Shown here piece by piece: positions 22,863-31,575 of a stretch of DNA of 32,306 nucleotides. Position 1 is the stretch's first letter. The number at the start of each line of letters is the position of its first letter. Below the pieces are notes generated by a model. The model was given only the letters and a program-made list of their open reading frames with translations. It made no database searches and was not told where the DNA came from. The stretch is from Clostridia bacterium (lineage in GTDB: Bacteria > Bacillota_A > Clostridia > Lachnospirales > Lachnospiraceae). Location of the stretch: NCBI GenBank assembly GCA_012515365.1, contig JAAYYM010000671.1, forward strand, positions 1 to 32,306. The letters run 5' to 3'. The position numbers and the translations under genes were made by a program.

Positions 22863-24053
22863 TTATCTTTGCTTCACATACTCCCTGTACTCATCTCGTA
22901 TAAGTGCATAGGTAATACAATTTACAAGCAACTGAATCACATCTGGTTGATCTATATTCCAAAGACAATTATTCCTTAAGGTACCCAAATTAAATCTATT
23001 TCCATCAATTATCTGCGGATAACTTTCTCTGATAAATTCTCGGAGTTCGTCTATTTTTCCACTCCCTTTATTTCCAACTGCTATTCTTCCACTATGGTAA
23101 AAAGTAACCGTGTCATCAATAACCTTAACATTGTCATCAACAGATAATTGTAATGCATGATGTGTTTCCCTTTCATTATCATGAGCTACACATATACATG
23201 TTTTCACAGCACTTTCCTTTTCTATACGACCATATGTGCTAAATGAAAATGAAACAAACTCCGTATTTCCTTTATAATCAATTAAAAAGGAACGGTATGG
23301 AGCACTGAATTGTCCACCACCTGCATTTCCATATGTAAGCCACCTGATTCCATAATCTTCAATTAATGAAAAAGAACCATAATCTCCTATTGGCATTTTA
23401 TGTCTGATATCCATTAGTGCTTCTTGAAGATTGAAAGCAGCTTTAGCAAGATTCATCGGAGTAGATTTACTAATGTCAGCTCCAAAATAATCTTCCGGAT
23501 ATTCCTTAAAAACATCTGCCAAATAATTTTCAATACGTTCAAAAGGAATTCTTTCAGGAATTTCTAATGGTTCTAACAAGTCATACTCATCATTTAACAT
23601 CTGTTCATAAGTTGGAATATCATTCAATATTTCATATTCTTGCTTTTCTTCAGAATACCTGTAAGCAAATACATCTACACCATTAGTTACCAATGCATAA
23701 TTTGCACCCAATGCATCACAATAATCAAATACTTGAACATGTGCTTTTTCGTCCAAATAAATATCCGGCGCCTTGCACTCAACAATGAAAATCGGGTATT
23801 TTATATCATCCCTCATCGCATGAACAATGATATCTGCCCTTCTTTTAGAAGAAATATGATAATGTGATAAATGTTCTTCCACAGATATCATATCCTTAGG
23901 AACTTCCAATTTTTCGAGCAAAAAAACTATTACGCGCTGCCTTACAGTTTCCTCCGGTGTAATGTATATTAACTTGTTTCTTATCGGGTCTAAGTAACAC
24001 TCTTTCCCATGCCTACTATAAATAGGCGGCAATTTATAATATGATATATCCAA
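22863..24053 (-). CDS. HsdR N-terminal-domain nuclease, standalone
   Basis: Residues about 35-130 match the type I restriction HsdR N-terminal nuclease domain, with RRADIIVH (Asp77) and PIFIVECKAPD (Glu95-x-Lys97) forming the PD-(D/E)XK site. No helicase follows, so this is a standalone nuclease with a longer C-terminal region (about 200-399, GSFSLIEDYGIRWLTYG onward) that is not recognised. The start is uncertain: GTG at 24062 has a ribosome binding site touching it, while TTG at 24053 has GGAAGGTG six bases upstream, so I prefer the latter. It lies 33 bases after mcrC. In this operon it may add a second DNA-cutting activity to McrBC. Confidence 0.78.
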   Translation of the reverse strand: MDISYYKLPPIYSRHGKECYLDPIRNKLIYITPEETVRQRVIVFLLEKLEVPKDMISVEEHLSHYHISSKRRADIIVHAMRDDIKYPIFIVECKAPDIYLDEKAHVQVFDYCDALGANYALVTNGVDVFAYRYSEEKQEYEILNDIPTYEQMLNDEYDLLEPLEIPERIPFERIENYLADVFKEYPEDYFGADISKSTPMNLAKAAFNLQEALMDIRHKMPIGDYGSFSLIEDYGIRWLTYGNAGGGQFSAPYRSFLIDYKGNTEFVSFSFSTYGRIEKESAVKTCICVAHDNERETHHALQLSVDDNVKVIDDTVTFYHSGRIAVGNKGSGKIDELREFIRESYPQIIDGNRFNLGTLRNNCLWNIDQPDVIQLLVNCITYALIRDEYREYVKQR

Positions 24054-24086
24054 TACATTCACCTTCCATCTAAAATAGTACTCTTG

Positions 24087-25130
24087 TTAAGAAAAATACT
24101 CTGTCGCAATTCTTTCTAACTGTCCGGATATCTCTCCAAATGGCATAGAAAGGTCTAATGAACATACACTGATTTCATTTCCATCCATTTTGAATTTATT
24201 CGTCGGTTGAAATTCTTCCCCTGTTTTTGCATACAACAACATACCAGATACACTTCCATCATGCTTAACATCCATATTTTTAACATAAGTAAATACCTGA
24301 TATAAGTTAGCATTTCTAAACGACTGTATATCATAATTCTTTTGCATCTGCTGACCATAGTATTTAGCATCTATAATCAGCGTTCTACCTGCTTTTTTTA
24401 ATGTGATATCAGTAATCATACTTGGAAGCCACATATCATTTTCATCATCTAAATTCCACTTTACCTGGTCAGGATTTGCGTGTAATTCCGGATGATGCAG
24501 ACGATAATATTCCAAAATGAACTTTTCATATAATTTGCTCATTCTTTGTTCATCAAGAAATCCTGCTAATTTCATTTCTCCTTGCTCAGTAGAAAGTAGC
24601 ATACCATCAATTATTAACCTGCAAACATTTAGAAGCATTTTATAACTCTGGTTGTTCCTATGATAATGAACTCTGTCCCATCTTATTTCACAAGGTTCAA
24701 TATAATCAACTGTTCCAAAGAAAAGCAAACTTTTTTTAAGCACAGCTCGACGTTCCTCTTTCACAGTTCGTTCCTTTACCAACAAAAGCATCGTGGTCTT
24801 AAGGATTTGATTCAACAAATTATTCTCCGACAGTTCATCATACTCACAAGATAATACTTGTTTTCTTTGAATTTTATTCTTTATTGTTCCAGACAAATTT
24901 AGTTTTCCTCGCATAGCCACCAATTCATCTGACATATTAACATATTCCTTATACAAACCTTGTTTTAGCTGACCTGAAATACCTTTACTCAAAATGGCAG
25001 CAAACAAATCATGTATATTATCAAAATCCTCTGCATCAATGTTTTCATAGGTAGTCTGACGCAGGACCTGAAATGCATATGTCAACATATAATATATATT
25101 TTTAATCAGAATTCCCTTGTCACTTGTCAT
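24087..25130 (-). CDS. mcrC: McrC, nuclease subunit of a modification-dependent restriction enzyme
   Basis: McrC provides the nuclease of the McrBC type IV system and stimulates McrB's GTPase. The 347-residue protein shows the PD-(D/E)XK residues Asp241 in SMITDITLKK and Asp254-x-Lys256 in LIIDAKYY, and the N-terminal helical region ILIKNIYYMLTYAF and LNNLLNQILK-type segments that contact McrB. Its ATG overlaps the mcrB stop by one base (TAATG), so the two are translationally coupled. The active site looks intact. Confidence 0.92.
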   Translation of the reverse strand: MTSDKGILIKNIYYMLTYAFQVLRQTTYENIDAEDFDNIHDLFAAILSKGISGQLKQGLYKEYVNMSDELVAMRGKLNLSGTIKNKIQRKQVLSCEYDELSENNLLNQILKTTMLLLVKERTVKEERRAVLKKSLLFFGTVDYIEPCEIRWDRVHYHRNNQSYKMLLNVCRLIIDGMLLSTEQGEMKLAGFLDEQRMSKLYEKFILEYYRLHHPELHANPDQVKWNLDDENDMWLPSMITDITLKKAGRTLIIDAKYYGQQMQKNYDIQSFRNANLYQVFTYVKNMDVKHDGSVSGMLLYAKTGEEFQPTNKFKMDGNEISVCSLDLSMPFGEISGQLERIATEYFS

Positions 25131-27523
25131 TAACTATTAAACACTCCTTGTAATCTGTTTCTCCATAATGTAATCTTTTCCGGTTCATCAAACCAATACT
25201 CTTCAAGCATAGGCATGATGTCATAATCAACCACAGAAGACATCCAACCCAACATTTCTTCCTCTTCTGTTTTCTTCTGTCCACAAAAATAACTATGACC
25301 GATGCAGAAGCCTTTACCCAACGAAGGGTCGGTTGCAATAGACTGATTAAGCGATTTCACAATATCAATTAACGCCACAAATGTATCATCTTCTAAAGAA
25401 TTCATATAAGCAGCAAAACCTTCTGATTCAAATCCCGGTTCCATGGCATAGAAGCTAAATCTTCTCCTAAGTGCATAGTCAATCATTGCCAAACTTCTAT
25501 CCGCTGTATTCATCATACCTATAATATATAGATTTTTAGGCACAGAGAATGGTAATCCATTATATGCCAAAGTAGCCTTTGTGCCACGATAATCTTTTTC
25601 AATCAACATTAGTAACTCGCCAAAAATCTTACTCATATTTCCTCTGTTGATTTCATCAATGATAAAGAAATACGGAAGTTCTGGATTATTTGCTGCCTTC
25701 AAACAGAATTTATAAAAAATACCATTCTGAAGTTCAAATCCTTCTCCACTTGGCTTATATCCCATTATGAAGTCTTCATAGGAATAATTCTGATGAAACT
25801 GAATAAACTCTACTCTATTCTCATCTTTTACTCCCATAATAGAATATGCTAGTCTTTTTGCCGCAAAAGTTTTACCAACTCCCGGTGCTCCCTGCATAAT
25901 CACATTTTGTTTTTTCAATAGCAAATTTCTAAGAGTATCATACTTCTCTTCACTCATAAATACTTCACTTAAGAAATCCGACTTTGTATATGATGTTAAA
26001 TCATTTGTACTATCAGGTAACGGATTTTCTTCTCTAATCATATCCATAATGAAATCATATTCACCTTTTGTTAATTTGAACAGACTTCCATTAGGATTCT
26101 GAAAAAACTCCATTCTTTGTAATTCCGATATTTCTTTAAGAGTAAAATAGTCTAACGGTACTCCTAATCCTTCCACTTTTTCAAAATATAAATTTTCCCC
26201 ATCATTCTCTCTTGTAATCTTAGCAAGAGCTACGATTTGTTTAACCGGATTGGATTCATAACCTATTACCAAATCTCCCGCCTTTGCATCAAGAAAATTT
26301 TGGAATATTCGACGTTTATTACCGTTATCATTGTAAAGTGTATAACTCTGCTCTTCGCCTATAGATATTTCAGAGAAACTCCAAATCTTTGGATTTGCAT
26401 TCAGCCACCAATAATTTACATCATCCTCCGAACTACCCGCATATAATTCAACTTCAGAAAGATCAGCTTCTTTTAATGCCTGTAAAAGTTCCTCTCTAAG
26501 CTTCCATACAAATGAACCCTCTTCATCTTTATCTGCATCTCGCCCTAAATATAAAACAGACCAGCGTCTTTCTTTTCCCTCTTCATCTACACGCAATTCA
26601 CAGCCAGTTCTATCATAAATGCGTTTTGCAAGTGCTGATGAGCCAGCATTATAAAAATTGACCGTTTCCCCATATTTTGTAGATAACTGTGAACAAGTAG
26701 CTTCTCCACCATAATCATACATTCTTGCTACAATTTCTAATGCCTGCTTATTGAACACTGAACTATCACTTAACAGTTGTAGCCACTTGTCTTTTGTAAT
26801 TCCAGGATTGTAATCCTCACCAATCCAACCTACTGATACTTCTTCCTTTTGGTTTAAATAAGAAGCAACATAAACAGCTACATCAAACGCCAGAGTACGA
26901 TTGGAACCGCCATCATAACAGCTCTCTTCCATTTTCTCCTGATACATTTGCAAAAGTTCATTATCTTGATTAACAACTTCCAGTATTTCATCAATTAACT
27001 TTGTATTACCTAAAACATTCTGTGATGTATTTCCTTTCTTAGGTACAAAATCATTCTCCAAATATTCACATGCACCTTTACATATGGAATACTTGAAAAC
27101 ATCACATTTTTCAGGATATCTTAACCACATATAAACTGTAATCGACATCGGACGCTGATAATGCTGCAATCCCGGCGTTAATCTGTCACATAATTCCTGA
27201 GCATCCTGTTGAAATTTAATTACACGGTCTGAAACACTCTTTGTCTCATCAAACAAATTGATGAACATAGAGCGTACTGCTTCTTTATCCTGTCTGGCAT
27301 ACTCTACAATCATTCTTCTAGGGAAATTATTCATGGATGCTAACAAATTAAAAGTCTTATCAGTTGCACGATGTAACATATCAGCAAAATCGTCTGCATT
27401 TATGTCCCAATTATCCTTAAAACATTTAGTAGCCTCCCATTTATATTTCTCATCAAGCCATCTCGAATCAAATACCTCTTTATATTCTTTTAGTGCTTCT
27501 AATAGTTTTTCATTGTTTAACAT
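25130..27523 (-). CDS. mcrB: McrB GTPase with EVE reader domain
   Basis: The 797-residue protein is an AAA+ GTPase that translocates modified DNA and pairs with McrC. N-terminal region about 1-230: unassigned helical segment, probably another reader. About 245-360: a winged-helix-like segment (EATCSQLSTKYGETVN). About 371-495: an EVE domain (YWWLNANPKIWSF, AGDLVIGYESNPVK), a fold that binds modified bases. The motor follows: Walker A QGAPGVGKTF (about 546-553), Walker B FFIIDEINRGNMSK, and the McrB signature MMNTADRSLAMID. ATG 27523 has GGAGG nine bases upstream. It is the first gene of a seven-gene unit ending with two macrodomain genes. Family and active site are clear; the modified base is unknown. 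Confidence 0.93.
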   Translation of the reverse strand: MLNNEKLLEALKEYKEVFDSRWLDEKYKWEATKCFKDNWDINADDFADMLHRATDKTFNLLASMNNFPRRMIVEYARQDKEAVRSMFINLFDETKSVSDRVIKFQQDAQELCDRLTPGLQHYQRPMSITVYMWLRYPEKCDVFKYSICKGACEYLENDFVPKKGNTSQNVLGNTKLIDEILEVVNQDNELLQMYQEKMEESCYDGGSNRTLAFDVAVYVASYLNQKEEVSVGWIGEDYNPGITKDKWLQLLSDSSVFNKQALEIVARMYDYGGEATCSQLSTKYGETVNFYNAGSSALAKRIYDRTGCELRVDEEGKERRWSVLYLGRDADKDEEGSFVWKLREELLQALKEADLSEVELYAGSSEDDVNYWWLNANPKIWSFSEISIGEEQSYTLYNDNGNKRRIFQNFLDAKAGDLVIGYESNPVKQIVALAKITRENDGENLYFEKVEGLGVPLDYFTLKEISELQRMEFFQNPNGSLFKLTKGEYDFIMDMIREENPLPDSTNDLTSYTKSDFLSEVFMSEEKYDTLRNLLLKKQNVIMQGAPGVGKTFAAKRLAYSIMGVKDENRVEFIQFHQNYSYEDFIMGYKPSGEGFELQNGIFYKFCLKAANNPELPYFFIIDEINRGNMSKIFGELLMLIEKDYRGTKATLAYNGLPFSVPKNLYIIGMMNTADRSLAMIDYALRRRFSFYAMEPGFESEGFAAYMNSLEDDTFVALIDIVKSLNQSIATDPSLGKGFCIGHSYFCGQKKTEEEEMLGWMSSVVDYDIMPMLEEYWFDEPEKITLWRNRLQGVFNS

Positions 27524-27556
27524 CAATCAAAACCTCCTGTTATAATTTTCATAGAA

Positions 27557-27573
27557 ATATCAGCGTAAGCATT
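27557..27573 (+). repeat. Left inverted repeat flanking the tyrosine recombinase gene
   Basis: ATATCAGCGTAAGCATT lies between the recombinase stop and mcrB. It matches ATATCAGCGTAGGCATT on the opposite strand at 28538-28554 at 16 of 17 positions. The two inward/outward-facing copies bracket the recombinase gene, about 980 bp apart. Confidence 0.65.
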
Positions 27574-27589
27574 TATTCATTTACTTACA

Positions 27590-28516
27590 TTACAGCCCTG
27601 ATAAAGTTCTCATTACCAAGTCTACATCTTTGTTCTCCAACTCCTGAATGATATGCAAATATGTCTTCTGAGTCGTTGTCATACTTGCATGTCCTAATCT
27701 ACGAGCCACACTTGCTATGGACACACCTGCAAAGAGCAAGAGCGATGCGTGTGTGTGACGTAATCCATGAATTGAAATAGAAGAAATACCACAAGCCTTA
27801 CAATGTCTGGTAAGCACATCATTTACCGTAGAATTATAAATCTTGTCCTTACCTACAAAAATCGGCTCATCCTCTGGCATTCCTTTTATCAGTTCTGAAA
27901 ACTTGACAACAATCTGCCAGTCAATCTGAATCTTCCTCACAGATGACTTATTCTTCGTTGGCAAAAATCCGCCTTCGCCCTTGTAATCCCAAGTTTTACT
28001 GATAGATAATGTCTGTCTGGAAAAATCAAAGTCACTAGGCGTGATTGCCAAAGCCTCTGAAAATCTCATACCCGTTTTTGCTACCAACAGAATAAACCAA
28101 TCCCAATTAGGTTCTTCCTTAATATCAAGGTCCGCAATCAACGTATGAAGCTCAAACTGATTCAAGTACTTAATCTTCTTACTCTTTGGTGTTTTACCTT
28201 TGATAATCGCCTTTCTAGTGGGGTCTCTCTGAATCAACCCCTCATCTACAGCATCAAGAATTGCACCTTTTAATTGATGATGAAAATCCAATGTTGTCTG
28301 TCTTTCATGTTCCTTGGCATAATCATTTAACAGCTGTTGATATGCCGTTCTAGTCAAACCTGAAAGTGTTAATTCCGGCACAAGTTTTTCGACCCATTTC
28401 AAAGTCATCATATACTTTGCCATTGTTGCTTCTCTAATTGCACCTTTTTTATAAACATCTACCCATTGCTTATAGTACTCACAAAAAAGCGATGCCTTGT
28501 TCATATCATTTAGCAT
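27590..28516 (-). CDS. Tyrosine site-specific recombinase of the hsdS-switching type
   Basis: The 308-residue protein has an N-terminal core-binding domain and a C-terminal catalytic domain with Arg151 (KTGMRFSEAL), His250-x-x-Arg253 (SIHGLRHTH), His276 (LGHASMT) and Tyr286 (TYLHII); a Lys around 188 completes the set. Recombinases beside type I hsdS genes invert or exchange specificity segments in several Firmicutes, which is the likely role here. TGGAGG precedes ATG 28516. The gene is bracketed by 17-bp inverted repeats, and its start lies inside a long potential hairpin. It is downstream of hsdR in the same direction. Active site intact; target sites not proven. Confidence 0.9.
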   Translation of the reverse strand: MLNDMNKASLFCEYYKQWVDVYKKGAIREATMAKYMMTLKWVEKLVPELTLSGLTRTAYQQLLNDYAKEHERQTTLDFHHQLKGAILDAVDEGLIQRDPTRKAIIKGKTPKSKKIKYLNQFELHTLIADLDIKEEPNWDWFILLVAKTGMRFSEALAITPSDFDFSRQTLSISKTWDYKGEGGFLPTKNKSSVRKIQIDWQIVVKFSELIKGMPEDEPIFVGKDKIYNSTVNDVLTRHCKACGISSISIHGLRHTHASLLLFAGVSIASVARRLGHASMTTTQKTYLHIIQELENKDVDLVMRTLSGL

Positions 28517-28588
28517 AAGCTACCTCCATTTCTCAAATAATGCCTACGCTGATATAAACAAATTTGAATGTTGGAGGCAGCTTCATGC
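28513..28588 (-). promoter_or_regulatory. Hairpin that hides the recombinase ribosome binding site and start codon
   Basis: In the minus-strand RNA, GCATGAAGCTGCCTCCA (arm 28572-28588) can pair with TGGAGGTAGCTTATGC (arm 28513-28528) over about 16 pairs with one bulged G and one G-U. The second arm holds the Shine-Dalgarno sequence and the ATG of the recombinase. TCAAAT and ATTTGA can extend the stem inside the loop. The loop also contains the right inverted repeat (28538-28554). Confidence 0.6.
28538..28554 (-). repeat. Right inverted repeat flanking the tyrosine recombinase gene
   Basis: On the minus strand this reads ATATCAGCGTAGGCATT and matches the left copy at 27557-27573 in inverted orientation with one mismatch. 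It sits just upstream of the recombinase start. Confidence 0.65.
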
Positions 28589-28596
28589 AATAATTA

Positions 28597-31575
28597 TTAT
28601 TGTGATATGAGCGGCTTTATTTCCTCATCAAGAGTCTTTCTTAATTCTGCCATCATTTGTGCATAATACTTGAATTTCGGTAATGCTTTTTCCTGTGCAT
28701 TTTTATAACTGGTAAAGTCTATTGTTGCCTTAATTGCACTCTCATTTGGAATAACTCCATTTCTGTAATGAGTGGCTGCATACATTACATCATCCTTCGA
28801 TGCATACCAAATGATACAGAAGTCCTCAACCACTTTTTCTATACATTCCATTTTCATATTCTCTACAATGTTGAGAATGGACTGTCCTTTATACTTATCT
28901 TCATCCATTTCAATCTCGTAAATCAGACCTGCCATGATGTCTGCCACCTTAGGATTCTCTTTACGAAGTTCTTCTACATACTGCTTAACTTCTTCCAGTT
29001 TCTTTTGTCTCTCTTCAGGTGTAATAATTTCGCCATCGTCTCTCGGAGAAACAATATTCTGGATAAGATTGATAATGTATTCGTAATCAATCTTTGTATT
29101 GCTGTATGCCATCAATTCATAATCCGGATCAGGTCCCGGTTCTGGTCCTGGCTCTGGTCCCGGTTCTGGTCCTGGACCAGGTTTTATTTCCTCTAATACA
29201 TTCAGATAATGTCCTGCATAATCGTAATATTCCTCTTCTGTAATACCGTATTCAGAAAGCATTTCATCTTGATATCTGGTAAAGGATTTTAACTGTGCGA
29301 ACAGTTTATCAAAATTCTGGAATATTTTCGCAAACACTTTCTTTTCTTCTAAGGACATCCCCGGTATAACAGAAGGAGATTCTGCACATACACGAAGTGC
29401 CGCCAGTGCCTTTTTAAACGCCGGCTCGATTTCATCCCAGTCATTTCCGGTTACCATTTCTGAACTTCCGGCAGAATAAAGCTTAACCGCTTCATCTACA
29501 CGTTCTTTAAACAACTTCGGAGCCTGAAATGATACAATCTGTCCATACGATTTGTTTTTATCAAAGATACGATTTGTTCTGGAGAATGCCTGTATCAAAT
29601 CATGTGGTCCCATAGGCTGTCTGTCTATGAAGATAGTTGACATACATGGTGCATCAAATCCAGTCAGCAGACGGTCTACAACGATCACTATATCCAACTG
29701 TTCCTGTCTGCTTTGGAATTTTGCATCTTTTCTGGCTAATCTCTTATTCAGATTTCCATTGTATCCCTGAATCTGTGCAATATCATATTTTGTACCAAAC
29801 ATCCCATTATAATCATCAAGTGACTCCTGCATCTTTTGATGATTTACCTGTGAACCCTCCTCGTTCTCAGATACAGAGTATGTAATCGCAAACTTAGGGT
29901 AATCTGGTAACACCTGTTTGATTTTTTCATCAATGACAAGGTCTGTCTCTCCGTTCTTAACCTTCTTCAACAATTCATAATACTTCTGTGCCATCTGAAT
30001 TGAGCTAGTTGTAAGTAATCCTTCATAGGTCTTACCCTTACCATTCTGGAAACCAAGCTTATGGTATGATTTATTTAATATTACATCCAAAACCTTCAAC
30101 ATATGCGTCTCATTATCATATGCCGCACTGTCAGTTTCATCTTCTATTGTTTTCGGACCTAGATGCTCTACTTGGAATCCCAGTACTGCATTATCATGAA
30201 TCGCATTCTGGATGGTGTATTTATGCAATCTCTCTCCATATAATTCTTCCGTTGTACGAGGCAAGTCACCCATCTGCGGATACGGATTTTCTGCAAATCT
30301 AGGTGTTCCGGTAAATCCAAACCATAATGAATTTCCAAAAAATCTTTCTATTTCACGCTTTGTAGCCGGCGTTACTGCTCTATGGCATTCATCTACTACA
30401 TATGCTATTTTAAGACCTTTTATCTTGTTGTACTCCGGAGTTCCTTCTGTTAATCTCTTTTTAATTAATATCTGCAATTTTTGAATAGTCGTTACAATAA
30501 CCTGCCTATCATCTGATTTCAGTTTTTTCTTAAGGTCATTCACGTTATCTGTTTCATCCACATCAATCAAATCATTATTTGCATACGCCTGAAATGCCAT
30601 TGTGGTCTGCGTATCCAAATCTTTTCTATCAATCAAAAAGATTGCTTTATCAATAGCAGGAATATCCATAAGAAGATTTCTTGTTGCCTTATACGAAGTC
30701 AAGGTCTTTCCTGAACCTGTTGTATGCCAAACAAAGCCAGACTTTCCTCTTTTGGAAGCCTCTCTAATAGATTCAATCGCATGTATCTGATAAGGACGAA
30801 GAATAATCAATTTCTTTGCATCCTCATCTAACACTGTATATCTGGCTATCATTTCATGTGCCTGCGGAATACGAAGCACACTCTTAGCAAAATCAAGATA
30901 ATCTGCCACAGGATTGTTATCCTTATCCAACCATCCGCTAATAAACTTTGGATTAAGTTCTGTATCACTTGCAGCAGAAAAATACTTTGTATTTACTCCA
31001 TTACTGATTACAAACATTTGCACAGCCGAAAATATACCTGTAAATTTCCCTTCACCTATATACTTCTTAATCTGCCAGAAACCATCCATATAAGAATGTT
31101 GTTTATTTTTTAACTCAATATGTATCATAGGAAGACCGTTAATCATCAGTGTAACATCAAATCTTCTGTCTCTAGCCGGTGCTGTAGCGTTCTCATCTGT
31201 CTTCAAGGCACTATACTGATTAATCACTTCATAAACACTGCTACCACCTGCAATATGTTCATGATTCATAACCACCAAATGCAATCGCTCTGTATCTCGT
31301 TGCACATGAACCTGCACCTTTCCATTTTCTCCGACTAACCACTCGCCAGCCTTGTAAAATGAAGAAAACTGCAACTGGTTTTTAACCTGCTCAAATTCAG
31401 AATCTGAAAGGGTTTCACCATTCAATCTATCCTTATTATTCTGCTCAAGGATATATTTGAAATTTGCCCACAAATCCTCCTCGGTTTTCAAATCTTCTCT
31501 ATAAGTCCACTGAGAATCTCCATAAACCAACTGCTCAATCAGTTTTTGTTCAATTATCGCTTCCAATTCTGGCAT
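28597..31575 (-). CDS. hsdR: Type I restriction enzyme R subunit (HsdR)
   Basis: The R subunit is the DNA-cutting motor of a type I system. Counted from ATG 31575 (992 residues): nuclease domain with Asp140 in RRFDVTLMING and Glu154-x-Lys156 in MIHIELKNKQ; helicase core with Walker A TTGSGKT (about 285-291), DECH box VVDECHRA (395-398), and TGTPRF; then IVVDRLLTGFDAP and LIQAFSRTNRI of the second RecA domain; a proline-glycine linker of PEPG repeats (around 29132-29182); and a C-terminal helical region for complex assembly. AAAGGAGA lies eight bases before ATG 31575, yet the hsdS frame upstream runs into it without any stop codon. The methylase gene is not in the window. Confidence 0.93.
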   Translation of the reverse strand: MPELEAIIEQKLIEQLVYGDSQWTYREDLKTEEDLWANFKYILEQNNKDRLNGETLSDSEFEQVKNQLQFSSFYKAGEWLVGENGKVQVHVQRDTERLHLVVMNHEHIAGGSSVYEVINQYSALKTDENATAPARDRRFDVTLMINGLPMIHIELKNKQHSYMDGFWQIKKYIGEGKFTGIFSAVQMFVISNGVNTKYFSAASDTELNPKFISGWLDKDNNPVADYLDFAKSVLRIPQAHEMIARYTVLDEDAKKLIILRPYQIHAIESIREASKRGKSGFVWHTTGSGKTLTSYKATRNLLMDIPAIDKAIFLIDRKDLDTQTTMAFQAYANNDLIDVDETDNVNDLKKKLKSDDRQVIVTTIQKLQILIKKRLTEGTPEYNKIKGLKIAYVVDECHRAVTPATKREIERFFGNSLWFGFTGTPRFAENPYPQMGDLPRTTEELYGERLHKYTIQNAIHDNAVLGFQVEHLGPKTIEDETDSAAYDNETHMLKVLDVILNKSYHKLGFQNGKGKTYEGLLTTSSIQMAQKYYELLKKVKNGETDLVIDEKIKQVLPDYPKFAITYSVSENEEGSQVNHQKMQESLDDYNGMFGTKYDIAQIQGYNGNLNKRLARKDAKFQSRQEQLDIVIVVDRLLTGFDAPCMSTIFIDRQPMGPHDLIQAFSRTNRIFDKNKSYGQIVSFQAPKLFKERVDEAVKLYSAGSSEMVTGNDWDEIEPAFKKALAALRVCAESPSVIPGMSLEEKKVFAKIFQNFDKLFAQLKSFTRYQDEMLSEYGITEEEYYDYAGHYLNVLEEIKPGPGPEPGPEPGPEPGPDPDYELMAYSNTKIDYEYIINLIQNIVSPRDDGEIITPEERQKKLEEVKQYVEELRKENPKVADIMAGLIYEIEMDEDKYKGQSILNIVENMKMECIEKVVEDFCIIWYASKDDVMYAATHYRNGVIPNESAIKATIDFTSYKNAQEKALPKFKYYAQMMAELRKTLDEEIKPLISQ
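29132..29182 (-). repeat. 12-bp minisatellite coding a Gly-Pro-Glu-Pro linker in HsdR
   Basis: Units GGTCCCGGTTCT, GGTCCTGGCTCT and GGTCCCGGTTCT follow in tandem from 29132, then a partial fourth. They encode repeats of GPEP in the linker of HsdR. Twelve-base units keep frame, so copy number could vary without breaking the protein. Confidence 0.75.

Noticed and set aside
27557..28588. Insertion sequence bounded by the inverted repeats
   Set aside because: The enclosed gene is a tyrosine recombinase rather than a DDE transposase, there is no target-site duplication next to the repeats, and the repeats are not at the ends of a typical IS layout.
28768..29196. 142-codon plus-strand frame over hsdR
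   Set aside because: Antisense shadow of hsdR; its Trp-Ser repeats simply mirror the GPEP minisatellite.
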